Positions 1 through 6,701 of a stretch of DNA of 11,854 nucleotides are shown here, one piece after another (within the stretch, counting starts at the first letter, position 1; every line of letters starts with the position of its first letter). The notes under the pieces were generated by a model. The model made no database searches, was not told where the DNA came from, and was given only the letters and a program-made list of their open reading frames with translations. The DNA is from Deltaproteobacteria bacterium (lineage in GTDB: Bacteria > Desulfobacterota > SM23-61), in NCBI GenBank assembly GCA_029857975.1, contig JAOUFX010000029.1:1-11854 (forward strand). Direction: 5' to 3'. The position numbers and the translations under genes are program-made.

Positions 1-784
1 ACTTCGGGTTGAGACCCACGCCTAACTCGGCGACGTTGTAAACCTGGGGGTCTTTCCTGTTCCGGAGATCTTCGACCAGTTGTCTCGCCTGGGCGCCTCC
101 TTCTATCTTGGTGATCATTCCTTTTTCCACAGTCGCTACGACTGCTTCTTCCAATACTCCGATGCCAATGTAAGGTATGCTGGCGTCGGCCACGATGATG
201 CCCTCGGCGCTGCCCTCGAGGGGTGAAAAGTTGGCTTCAACGTTGGGCACCGGGGAGAGCTGGCCTTTTTGGACAATGCAGTACATGGCATTGCCCGGAC
301 GGCCATCCTTTTTCATGTCCAGGCGAGTGCCTGCCGGGTTGGTCAGGCGAGCGGTCTTGGCTTCGGTGAAGGCAGCGGCCAGTTTCTGGCAGACGATTTT
401 CTGCTCGTTGAAATCAGCTTCGATGCCGCCATAAATAAGCATGTCCTCGGTAAAGTCCGTCAGGACCAGGCCGCGCGCACCGGCTTCGAGAGCCCGCTTC
501 ATCGCGCGGGTGTGCGTGATGGAATTGGACACCGGGGCGAAGATTACATCGGCTTTGATCATGGCCTCGGCTATGGTTGCCGGTGGCTCCTGCCCGTGTC
601 CCTGGCGGGGGATCATGGTGGCAATCACCACCTCGGCGCCTCTTTCATAGGCTGCCGTGGCCAACACTTTAGCAATCTTCGTTTTCGTAAAGTCGGTGAT
701 AATCAGGACGTTTTCACCGGGCTTGACCCCGGCGCAGGTCTCAACCAGCTTAACCGCTCCTTTGATCATTAGTATTTCTTTCAT
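1..784 (-). CDS. M29 aminopeptidase / NicX-like metalloenzyme (partial, C-terminus beyond left edge)
   Basis: The first 261 residues are in the window and the stop codon is not. The start is the ATG at 784-782, with a GAGGAG ribosome site at 791-796 six bases upstream. The N-terminus (MKEILMIKGAVKLVETCAGV, then PGENVLIITD) and the later blocks NVEANFSPLEGSAEG (about 181-195) and AELGVGLNPK (252-261) look like the superfamily that joins M29 'aminopeptidase T' enzymes with NicX-type 2,5-dihydroxypyridine 5,6-dioxygenases. From family knowledge, most metal ligands lie in the C-terminal half, which is missing here, so peptidase and ring-cleaving dioxygenase cannot be told apart. It is the last visible gene of the ABC transporter unit, 76 bp after the permease stop, with no clear terminator between. 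The inferred role is cytoplasmic processing of the imported compound. No signal peptide is seen. Superfamily call fairly sure; reaction unknown. Confidence 0.75.
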   Translation of the reverse strand, partial: MKEILMIKGAVKLVETCAGVKPGENVLIITDFTKTKIAKVLATAAYERGAEVVIATMIPRQGHGQEPPATIAEAMIKADVIFAPVSNSITHTRAMKRALEAGARGLVLTDFTEDMLIYGGIEADFNEQKIVCQKLAAAFTEAKTARLTNPAGTRLDMKKDGRPGNAMYCIVQKGQLSPVPNVEANFSPLEGSAEGIIVADASIPYIGIGVLEEAVVATVEKGMITKIEGGAQARQLVEDLRNRKDPQVYNVAELGVGLNPK

Positions 785-860
785 CTCTTTCTCCTCATCA
801 GCCTCAATTTTTAAAAACTCCGCATAGAGCTTTCCCTGGAGAAAGGACCGCCTCTTGGAT

Positions 861-2501
861 CTAAAAGAGAGAAGCCCTTTCTCCTTTGATGAACCGCATC
901 ATGATGAACAAAGGAATCGTGGTCGATACGATGAGAATCGAGGCAAAGGCCGTGGCCAAGCCCATCTCGTCGGATATGATCCCGTTGAACATCTCCACGG
1001 TCATAGTCGACCAACCCGGGGTCTGCAGAACAATCGTGGAACTTAACTCGGAGATGGTGGTAATCCAGGTCAGGATGGCCCCGGACAAGATACCCGCTGC
1101 CATGAGCCTAATGGTAATCTTGAAAAAAGTTTTCATGGGGGGCACACCGAGGGAAATGCTGGCCTCCTCCAATGCGGGGTCCAGTTGGTAGAGGATGGAG
1201 GAACTGGAGCGGGCAATGAAGGGCATTTTCCTTATGGTATAAGAAAGGGCCAAAATCATCCAGGTTCCGGTCAGCACGACCAAACCGGAGTTGAACATGA
1301 CGATGAGGGCGATGCCCAAAACCGTCCCGGCAATCGTAAAGGGGAGCATGATGGCTAAATCGAGGGTATCGCCCACGATGGAACGCCGCCGGGTAAGGAT
1401 GTAACCGGTGGGCACTCCAACGAGGATCGATGCCAGCGTGGCCATGGAAGCCAGGAAATAGCTGTTGAAGATCGGCCGGGCGGCGTGTTCGAAGGCGTAA
1501 ATGTAGTTTCTCAAGCTGAACGCGGGATGAATGACCGGTCCCCGGGTTTCCATAAAGGAGACCGTCATGGCCACTAAGAAGGGAATCAGGGGAATGAGGA
1601 CGACCCAGTAACAGTAGCCTGTGGCCAGAAAATAAGAGGCACCTTTCAGCTCCCGTACTAAAGGCCGCCCTTTGGCGCTTTGGATAAAATTGCGCTTGCG
1701 TAAGTAATACCGCTGGGCCATCAATGAAGTCATGGTCACCAGGATCAGAATCACGCTCAAGGCGAAAGACATGCCGGGGTGTCCGCCGATCTCGGAAGTA
1801 AATTCCATGTAAGCTTGGACCGCCAGGTAGGGTTTCTGCTCTCCGATAATCATGGGCACACCGAAATTCTCAACGGCCGTCATGAATACCAGGAGCGTCC
1901 CGGAAAGAATGCTGGGCAATACCAGGGGCATGGAAACCTTGACGAAGGTTTTAAACGGCCCGGTCCCTAAACTGCGTCCGGCCTCTTCGATGCTTTCATC
2001 CACGGCGTTAAACCCGGAGAGCGTCATCAGGAATACATAAGGGAAAAACTGCATGGTGAATATGGCGGCCACACCGCCATGACCGTAGATGGACTCAAAG
2101 GGAATGCCCAGGGATCGAATCAAGGAAGTTACTACGCCAGCCCGGCCCAGGAGCAAGATCCAGGAAAAAGCGGCGATGAAACTGGGGACCATCAGGGGAA
2201 TCGTGCTCATAGCCAGGAGGAAAGGTTTACCGGGAATATTATAGCGGGCCACTAAAAAAGCCATGGGTACCGCCAGGAGGATGGTCAAAAGCGAGGCGGC
2301 CAGGCTAACGCTCACGCTGTTCCATAAGCTTTGCCAGTAGGTCCGGTACATGGAGAATTTTTGGAAATTCTTTAAAGTAAGAGCGCCACCTTCCGACGTC
2401 TGAAAGCTGCCGATTAAAACCATAGAGACGGGAACGATAAGAAAGAAAATGACGGCAATGAAGATTAAAATGGCGGTCAAATTCCAGAAGAGATTCTTCA
2501 C
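861..2501 (-). CDS. ABC transporter permease, fused double-domain (FbpB/AfuB type)
   Basis: An inner-membrane protein of 546 residues that forms the whole translocation channel of a binding-protein-dependent importer. Two homologous halves are visible, each with about six hydrophobic segments. The first has the coupling loop IEEAGRSLGTGPFKTF (161-176) followed by the usual LP (185-186). The second has LEEASISLGVPPMKTFF (454-470), but there the expected LP is replaced (RLMAAG, 475-480). The linker near 262-290 is basic. Length and two-domain layout match FbpB/AfuB-type permeases of ferric-iron, phosphonate or organic-solute importers. The start is GTG at 2501-2499, overlapping the ATPase stop as GTGA, with a GAGAGG site upstream inside the ATPase gene, so translation is probably coupled. 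The substrate is not set by this subunit. Family call secure; iron specificity is not implied. Confidence 0.93.
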   Translation of the reverse strand: MKNLFWNLTAILIFIAVIFFLIVPVSMVLIGSFQTSEGGALTLKNFQKFSMYRTYWQSLWNSVSVSLAASLLTILLAVPMAFLVARYNIPGKPFLLAMSTIPLMVPSFIAAFSWILLLGRAGVVTSLIRSLGIPFESIYGHGGVAAIFTMQFFPYVFLMTLSGFNAVDESIEEAGRSLGTGPFKTFVKVSMPLVLPSILSGTLLVFMTAVENFGVPMIIGEQKPYLAVQAYMEFTSEIGGHPGMSFALSVILILVTMTSLMAQRYYLRKRNFIQSAKGRPLVRELKGASYFLATGYCYWVVLIPLIPFLVAMTVSFMETRGPVIHPAFSLRNYIYAFEHAARPIFNSYFLASMATLASILVGVPTGYILTRRRSIVGDTLDLAIMLPFTIAGTVLGIALIVMFNSGLVVLTGTWMILALSYTIRKMPFIARSSSSILYQLDPALEEASISLGVPPMKTFFKITIRLMAAGILSGAILTWITTISELSSTIVLQTPGWSTMTVEMFNGIISDEMGLATAFASILIVSTTIPLFIMMRFIKGERASLF

Positions 2502-3589
2502 GTCCTTTGATCCTCTCGAAAAGCCAGCGCGCGCTCGATGGGATAATGGATCTTGACCGTTTCACCCAGATATTTGAGCTGGGACGGATCGGTGTGGTAG
2601 TTCAAAATCAAAAACTTGATTTCCTCCGTAACCGAAATTTCATATTTGATCATATTGCCAAGGTACTCCATCCGGGTGACCCGCCCCTCAAGAAGCCAGT
2701 GAGTTGGCGGAACTGTTTCTCCCGGATAGAGGATTTGGATAAACTCAGGCCTTATGGCTAATTTGACCTGTACCCCCGCTACCAGGCCATCTTGAAGCGG
2801 GAAGCCGAGCGACACGGAGCCGCATTTGCCGACCAGCATTTTGTTCTTTGCTTCCGCCATCTCCACCTGGATCAGGTTGGTTGCGCCAATAAACCCGGCC
2901 ACAAAGGTGTCTTTGGGTTGGGAGTAAATCTCCCAGGGTCTGGCGACCTGGCAGATGAAACCATGGTTCATGACCGCGATCCGGTCGGAGATCGACAGCG
3001 CTTCTTCCTGGTCATGGGTCACGTAAATAGTGGTTATCCCTAAATTTTGCTGGAGGGAGCGAATCTCGCCGCGCATCTCAATCCTTAACTTGGCATCGAG
3101 GTTGGATAACGGTTCGTCCATCAAGAGGACTTCCGGTTCGATGGCCAGTACCCGCGCGATGGCTACCCGTTGAAGTTGTCCGCCGGAAAGCTGATTCGGC
3201 AGACGGTCCCCCAGGCCTTCCATGTGGACCATGGAGAGGACTTTTTTAACTCTCTTCGCCTGGTCAGCGGCGGGAACATTGCGGGCCTTGAGGCCATACT
3301 TGATGTTGTCCTGCACTGAAAGGTGGGGGAAAATGGCATAGTTTTGGAAAACCATCCCCACGCCCCGCCGGTGGGTCGGAATGGGGTCTATTCTCCGATC
3401 CCCAAAAAAAATTTGTCCTTGTTCGATGTCTACAAAGCCGGCCACGCAGCGTAAAAGCGTTGTCTTGCCACAGCCGCTGGGTCCGAGCAAGGTAAAGAAT
3501 TCCCCTTTTTCTATTTCCAAACTTACGTTGTTGACCGCCACTAAATCTCCGAAGCGTTTGGTAGCGCCTCGGATGGAAATGCCAGACAT
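2498..3589 (-). CDS. ABC transporter ATP-binding protein (FbpC/PotA-like)
   Basis: Cytoplasmic ATPase of 363 residues that powers the importer. All ATPase motifs are intact: Walker A GPSGCGKTT (36-44), Q-loop Q82, signature LSGGQ (134-138), Walker B VLLMDEP with D158 and E159, and switch histidine H202 in THD. Residues after about 235 form a C-terminal TOBE-like domain, as in PotA, FbpC and MalK relatives. The chosen ATG at 3589-3587 has AGGAG about nine bases upstream. A hairpin followed by five U residues (3607-3632) lies between this ribosome site and the upstream binding-protein gene, so read-through from that gene may be limited. The stop overlaps the permease start by four bases. The motifs show an active importer ATPase but do not reveal the substrate. 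Confidence 0.95.
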   Translation of the reverse strand: MSGISIRGATKRFGDLVAVNNVSLEIEKGEFFTLLGPSGCGKTTLLRCVAGFVDIEQGQIFFGDRRIDPIPTHRRGVGMVFQNYAIFPHLSVQDNIKYGLKARNVPAADQAKRVKKVLSMVHMEGLGDRLPNQLSGGQLQRVAIARVLAIEPEVLLMDEPLSNLDAKLRIEMRGEIRSLQQNLGITTIYVTHDQEEALSISDRIAVMNHGFICQVARPWEIYSQPKDTFVAGFIGATNLIQVEMAEAKNKMLVGKCGSVSLGFPLQDGLVAGVQVKLAIRPEFIQILYPGETVPPTHWLLEGRVTRMEYLGNMIKYEISVTEEIKFLILNYHTDPSQLKYLGETVKIHYPIERALAFREDQRT

Positions 3590-3606
3590 GCCTTCTGACT
3601 CCTGAT

Positions 3607-3632
3607 AAAAATAGGCCGGACTGCTCCGGCCT
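3607..3632 (-). terminator. Intrinsic terminator / attenuator inside the ABC operon
   Basis: On the minus strand AGGCCGGA, loop GCAG, TCCGGCCT forms a perfect 8-bp GC-rich stem with a 4-nt loop (3613-3632). It is followed at once by ATTTTT (3607-3612). This has the form of a rho-independent terminator with a short U-run. It sits after the binding-protein gene and about 18 bp upstream of the ATPase start. Inference: partial termination here would leave more binding-protein mRNA than ATPase/permease mRNA, a common stoichiometry in ABC importers. The short U-run suggests leaky rather than complete termination. Confidence 0.65.
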
Positions 3633-3651
3633 GCCCTGAAAAAATTTAATA

Positions 3652-3730
3652 GGACGCAGATTTACGCCGATAACCGCAGATAATTATTTTCTTTTTAGTT
3701 TATCCTGATAATCTGTGTACATCCGTGTCC
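3652..3730. repeat. 79-bp imperfect palindrome with internal ~11-bp repeats
   Basis: The element begins GGAC and ends GTCC. Its left arm (GGACGCAGATTTACGCCGAT...) and the reverse complement of its right arm (GGACACGGATGTACACAGAT...) match at most positions, with an AT-rich centre at about 3680-3710. Within the left arm a unit of the form CGCnGATnnA recurs three times at about 11-bp spacing (CGCAGATTTA, CGCCGATAAC, CGCAGATAAT). It is non-coding and lies between the binding-protein and ATPase genes. From memory, similar GCGGATTTACGCGGAT-type intergenic elements are dispersed in some Desulfobacterota genomes; one copy alone cannot prove dispersal. It could also act as an mRNA hairpin. Confidence 0.55.
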
Positions 3731-3766
3731 AAAAAGGAATTTTCTATAAAGTAAATTTATGGATGA

Positions 3767-3796
3767 GAAGGCGACTCCTCCTCGGGGTCGCCCTTC
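3767..3796 (-). other. Hairpin just after the binding-protein stop codon
   Basis: On the minus strand GAAGGGCGAC and GTCGCCTTC pair across a ten- to eleven-base loop, with one bulged G. The stem starts four bases after the TAG stop of the binding-protein gene. The following bases (TCATCCATAAATTT) lack a U-run, so it is not a classical terminator. Inference: it may protect the 3' end of binding-protein mRNA from exonucleases, working with the terminator-like stem further downstream. Confidence 0.45.
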
Positions 3797-3800
3797 AAGC

Positions 3801-4814
3801 CTACTTTACGCGCAGAAGAATATCCTTAACTTTTTCGAGGATTTCGGGTCTCCTCTTGGTCCAATAATTGTCGTCATAATTTTTAAGCAGGTTGATTTTG
3901 GACATAGGAATCATCCCCGGGGCCAACCCCGTAAAATCGATATCCGGGCGGGATGGCCTGCGCAAAAATTGGTCCAGGATCTGCTTACGGGTTTCCACGC
4001 TCGTGGCCCAATCCATGAACTTGCGGGCGTTCTCCCGGTTGGGAGCGCCCTTGATGATCGCCAGGCCTTCGGTATAGGCCAGGGTTCCTTCGGCAGGATA
4101 GACAACCTCCACCGGGGCTCCGTCTTTCTTTAACCGATAGGCAGCATATTCCAATGTTATCCCGGCCGGGAATTCCCCACTTGCCACACCGGTGTAAACA
4201 ATGGAGGACTGCTGGGTAATCTTGGCTTGTTTCAGAAATTTCTCCGCCTTTTTCCAGCCAGCCTCATTGTCCCCCCAAAGGGAGAGCATGATGCTGAGCT
4301 GCGAGTAGGCTGAGCCCGCGTTGTTGGGGTTACAGAACGCCACCTTGTCTTGCCATTGGGGGTCGAGGAAATCACTCCAGGCCTTGGGCGCTTGGGCGGC
4401 GGAAATAAGCTTGGTGTTATACATGAAAACCATGACGTGGAGAATCTTGCCAACCCACATGCCGTTGGGATCTTTGTATTCCGCGGGATAGGCAGCAAAG
4501 TCTTTAATCTTGTAGGGCTCCCAAAGATCCATGTTGTTCTCCAGGATAATATTTGACAGCCCCAAGGCCACATCGCCGAGAGGGCGATTTTTCTCGGCTT
4601 TCATCCTCTTGACTAATACGCCTGAGCCGGCCCGGACCATTTCACACTTAACACCGGTGGCCTTTTCAAAAGCAGCGGCCATTATGTCGTTCTGTTGTTG
4701 CTGGTTCGAACTGTAGACAATCACTTTGCCTGCGGCCAATGCCGGCGACGCGCCCAGGAGGGCAGTCAGGACCAAGACCGCTGAATAAATTAGCCAATGT
4801 CCCCATTTTTTCAT
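3801..4814 (-). CDS. Periplasmic solute-binding protein of ABC importer (family 1 / AfuA-like)
   Basis: The exported binding protein has 337 residues and captures the substrate for the permease and ATPase downstream. The reading frame stays open 27 codons further upstream, but the start taken is ATG 4814-4812. It has AGGAGG at 4821-4826 six bases before it and begins a clean Sec signal: MKK, then a hydrophobic core from about residue 8, and a likely cut after ALA at 27. The mature part opens AGKVIVYSSNQ and carries the late block EGTLAYTEGLAIIKGAPN, typical of AfuA/FbpA-fold (type II) binding proteins. The adjacent tyrosine pair used by ferric-binding FbpA is not obvious, so an organic or phosphonate-type ligand is at least as likely as iron. 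First gene of the minus-strand unit. Family sure, ligand unknown. Confidence 0.9.
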   Translation of the reverse strand: MKKWGHWLIYSAVLVLTALLGASPALAAGKVIVYSSNQQQQNDIMAAAFEKATGVKCEMVRAGSGVLVKRMKAEKNRPLGDVALGLSNIILENNMDLWEPYKIKDFAAYPAEYKDPNGMWVGKILHVMVFMYNTKLISAAQAPKAWSDFLDPQWQDKVAFCNPNNAGSAYSQLSIMLSLWGDNEAGWKKAEKFLKQAKITQQSSIVYTGVASGEFPAGITLEYAAYRLKKDGAPVEVVYPAEGTLAYTEGLAIIKGAPNRENARKFMDWATSVETRKQILDQFLRRPSRPDIDFTGLAPGMIPMSKINLLKNYDDNYWTKRRPEILEKVKDILLRVK

Positions 4815-4854
4815 TTTTTTCCTCCTCTGGTAAGAATTAAATATCGTACTTATT

Positions 4855-4935
4855 CCCAGGCCAACCCTGGTAGCAAAAGCTTCCTGCTCCGCCAATACTG
4901 ATACCTATGAACCCAACAACCAAGCAACTGCTTGG
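4855..4935 (-). promoter_or_regulatory. Small stem-loops in the binding-protein mRNA leader
   Basis: Two short inverted repeats lie in the leader. CCAGG/CCTGG with a 5-nt loop spans 4855-4870, about 30 bases upstream of the ribosome site. CCAAGC/GCTTGG with a 4-nt loop spans 4920-4935. If transcription starts near 5068 both would be in a roughly 250-nt untranslated region. I cannot match the leader to a known riboswitch. They may be chance; no function is claimed. Confidence 0.3.
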
Positions 4936-5074
4936 GATGGCCGTTTCCGTTAGCTATTTTTCAAGGATGGGGGATTGATTTTTTAATCCTATGTTTCAAC
5001 CCGTAAGATCGGGGATGTTGCCGAGATGGTGGCGTCTAATCGCATCGAATGTTCTAGTTTCTTTTAGTATGAGA

Positions 5075-5103
5075 AAGATATCAAGAAGTTAATCGACCGT
5101 CAA
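5075..5103 (-). promoter_or_regulatory. Candidate sigma-70 promoter of the ABC transporter unit
   Basis: On the minus strand TTGACG (5098-5103), a 17-base spacer and TATCTT (5075-5080) give a 5/6 match at -35 and 4/6 at -10 with ideal spacing. Transcription would start near 5068, leaving a leader of about 250 nt before the ATG at 4814. It begins about 20 bases beyond the stop of the decayed KipI/PxpB-like frame, so it marks a new transcription unit. No operator is recognised. Confidence 0.45.
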
Positions 5104-5124
5104 GGGTTTTTATTGAACCGCCAA

Positions 5125-5283
5125 CTACGTTTCTATTGGGTCCAAAATCCTGGCCTCGAAACGGTCTTCTTCCACCCTCTTCTTTATTTCCTGATATTCC
5201 TCCTCGCTAACGGGCCGGTAAATAACTCTGTCCCCCGGAAGAATTATCGCCCGCTTGTCAAGAAAATAGGACAAGCGTAACCT
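5125..5283 (-). pseudogene. Remnant of a KipI/PxpB-like carboxyltransferase (C-terminal tail only)
   Basis: The frame reads 52 codons to a TAG at 5127-5125 and has no start codon; an in-frame TGA (5286-5284) lies directly before it. The peptide includes RLRLSYFLDKR, then ILPGDRVIYRPVSEEEYQEI and a charged tail ending in LDPIET. The run PGDRV-[F/Y]-RPVSEEE after an RLF-like segment recalls the end of KipI/PxpB proteins (5-oxoprolinase subunit B, allophanate hydrolase subunit 1 family). Weak further similarity (IFAMES in another frame, about 5300-5340) suggests frameshifts upstream, but that stretch is ambiguous. The fragment is far shorter than the usual ~220-250 residues and cannot be functional as it stands. 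It could instead be the tail of an unrelated protein. Confidence 0.45.
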
Positions 5284-5474
5284 TCAGTGACAGATACTTA
5301 TAGGAGGAACTCTCCATAGCAAAGATTCTGTTGTGGCCTGGGGGTCAGGCCAGTACGCGCCGGAAGCATCGGCCGGGATACCCATGGTCATGCTGAACTC
5401 ACTGAACTTCCGCTTCTCCTCCGACCCCGGACATTTATCCGTGATTGAAGGGTTACGGCAATTGATCCTTATTC
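5284..5474. other. Intergenic DNA with no supported gene
   Basis: No convincing gene was found. A plus-strand AGGAGG (near 5303-5308) is followed eight bases later by ATA GCA AAG and a short frame that stops after about 25 codons; it may be a mutated gene start. A second plus-strand frame reads through about 5323-5492 without similarity I recognise. Together with the adjacent minus-strand remnant this looks like decayed coding DNA. Confidence 0.4.
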
Positions 5475-5503
5475 TTGCTTTATTAACATGAATTTTCTAT
5501 GAT
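5475..5503 (+). promoter_or_regulatory. Candidate promoter of the 5536 gene
   Basis: TATGAT (5498-5503) matches the -10 consensus at five of six positions. TTGCTT (5475-5480) lies 17 bases upstream as a weak -35 with only the TTG conserved. The start site would be near 5510, about 26 bases before the ATG and upstream of the AAGGAG ribosome site at 5525-5530. Surrounding DNA is AT-rich, so chance is possible. Confidence 0.35.
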
Positions 5504-5535
5504 CAAATGAAATATTTTCTTCTTAAGGAGTCCCG

Positions 5536-6375
5536 ATGAGGATACAAATTACACTTACTTCAGCCGCAGCAAAAAGAATCATCGCCAAAGGAATCAAGGC
5601 CCATCCTAAGGTCCAACAGGCTCGCAAGAGGGGCAGGATCGTCATAAAGGGGGGCACTACCACTTCCGCTATCTCTGAGGAGCTCTGCGGAAAACCAATG
5701 AAGATTTCCGGGATGATAACCCCGAAAGGTACTCAGACTTCCAAATTCAGGTTTGAAATTGACCTCCCTCATGCCCTCATTCTTAAGGGGAATCAAATGA
5801 TTCCCCTCGATTCTAAGGAGGCCTGGGATAAGGAGGCGCTCGACCTCAACCCGGAAGACCTGGTCATCACGGGGGCCAACGCTTTCGATGTCTATGGCCA
5901 GGCGGTGCTTATGGCCGGATCCTACGCCGGAGGAAGTGCTCTTCCTTCTTTCCATGCCCTGCTCCTCGACGGAATCCCCTTTCTGATTGCCGTCGGGTTG
6001 GAAAAATTAGTTCCTGGAAATCTTTGGGATTTGATCTCCCTGGCGGGACGAAAAAAAGTAGATTTTTCTTACGGAATGTCTGTGGGCCTGATGCCGGTCT
6101 TTGGGGAGATTTTTACCGAAGTGGAAGCACTGGAAACTTTGGCCCAAGTCGAAGCCTGTGTGATCGGGAAAGGAGGAATCCATGGAGCGGAAGGAAGCAC
6201 AACTCTGCTTGTGGAAGGGCCTAAGAAGGAAGTTTTGAAAATAGACCAGCTATACCAAAAAGTGAGAGGGGCCGGTTTGAGCGGGCTGCCCCGGAATCTT
6301 GTCCCCTGTGCCAGAGGATGTCCGTCCTGCAAGAGGCATATCAAATGTCTCTATAAACTTGGGCAAAGGAAATAA
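5536..6375 (+). CDS. Conserved-looking protein of unknown function with C-terminal Cys cluster
   Basis: A complete 279-residue gene with ATG at 5536 and AAGGAG (5525-5530) five bases upstream. I cannot assign it to a named family. It is soluble and lacks a signal peptide. Visible landmarks are KGGTTTSAISEEL (about 38-50), a glycine/alanine-rich block containing GANAFDVYGQAVLMAGS (around 113-129), IAVGLEKLVPGNLWDL (around 151-166), and FGEIFTEVEALETLAQVEA. The last 22 residues hold C258-x3-C262-x2-C265-x5-C271, which could bind zinc or an iron-sulfur cluster. I have a loose memory of similar hypothetical proteins in anaerobic bacteria and archaea, with the VGLEKxVPG segment, but no function. 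It is followed five bases later by a broken Old Yellow Enzyme-like gene, so the pair was probably once co-translated and may have shared a redox role. Confidence 0.8.
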   Translation: MRIQITLTSAAAKRIIAKGIKAHPKVQQARKRGRIVIKGGTTTSAISEELCGKPMKISGMITPKGTQTSKFRFEIDLPHALILKGNQMIPLDSKEAWDKEALDLNPEDLVITGANAFDVYGQAVLMAGSYAGGSALPSFHALLLDGIPFLIAVGLEKLVPGNLWDLISLAGRKKVDFSYGMSVGLMPVFGEIFTEVEALETLAQVEACVIGKGGIHGAEGSTTLLVEGPKKEVLKIDQLYQKVRGAGLSGLPRNLVPCARGCPSCKRHIKCLYKLGQRK

Positions 6376-6380
6376 AAAAA

Positions 6381-6701
6381 ATGAAACTTTTTGAACCGAT
6401 TCGCATTGGAAGCCTGGAGCTAAAAAACCGAATAGTTATGGCTCCCATGGCCACCCATTATGCGAATGAAAGCGGGGCGGTAACCGCAAGACTCAAAAAC
6501 TATTATGCCGCAAGGGCCCGGGGAGGAGCTGGGTTGATTATCACAGAAGGGGACAGAAGGGAACGTTCTTTCCGAATGAACTTACATATACTTTTGGAGT
6601 TCGGCCAGCTCATCAGAATGGGCCTCGGTGATTACAGATCAATCATATTTGTCAAGTCAATTCAGGATGTCCCCCATTTGGCACGTCGGCGGGGCTTTTA
6701 A
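6381..6701 (+). pseudogene. Truncated Old Yellow Enzyme-family flavin oxidoreductase (N-terminal fragment)
   Basis: The first ~57 residues (MKLFEPIRIGSLELKNRIVM, APMATHYANESG, YYAARARGGAGLIITEG) are a clear match to the N-terminus of NADH:flavin oxidoreductase / enoate reductase proteins, which are usually 340 residues or, with the NAD-binding part, 650 or more. After GLIITEG the frame stays open to a TAA at 6699-6701 but the residues no longer resemble the family, and no further FMN-barrel motifs appear in any frame to 6966. The ribosome site AAAGGA (6365-6370) sits in the end of the preceding gene with ten bases to the ATG. This is most simply a gene whose 3' part was deleted and joined to foreign or rearranged DNA. 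A 106-residue product would lack the FMN and substrate sites. Confidence 0.75.

Noticed and set aside
2498..4814. Naming the ABC genes as ferric-iron transporters
   Set aside because: Homology fits the FbpABC/AfuABC type, but the ligand is not visible in the sequence and the neighbouring enzyme points to an organic substrate.
4815..4895. 27-codon N-terminal extension of the binding protein
   Set aside because: The internal ATG at 4814 has an ideal AGGAGG site and begins a proper signal peptide; the extension would bury the signal.
4989..5045. Possible 18-residue leader peptide in the binding-protein leader (minus strand)
   Set aside because: It has no Shine-Dalgarno site and no run of regulatory codons.
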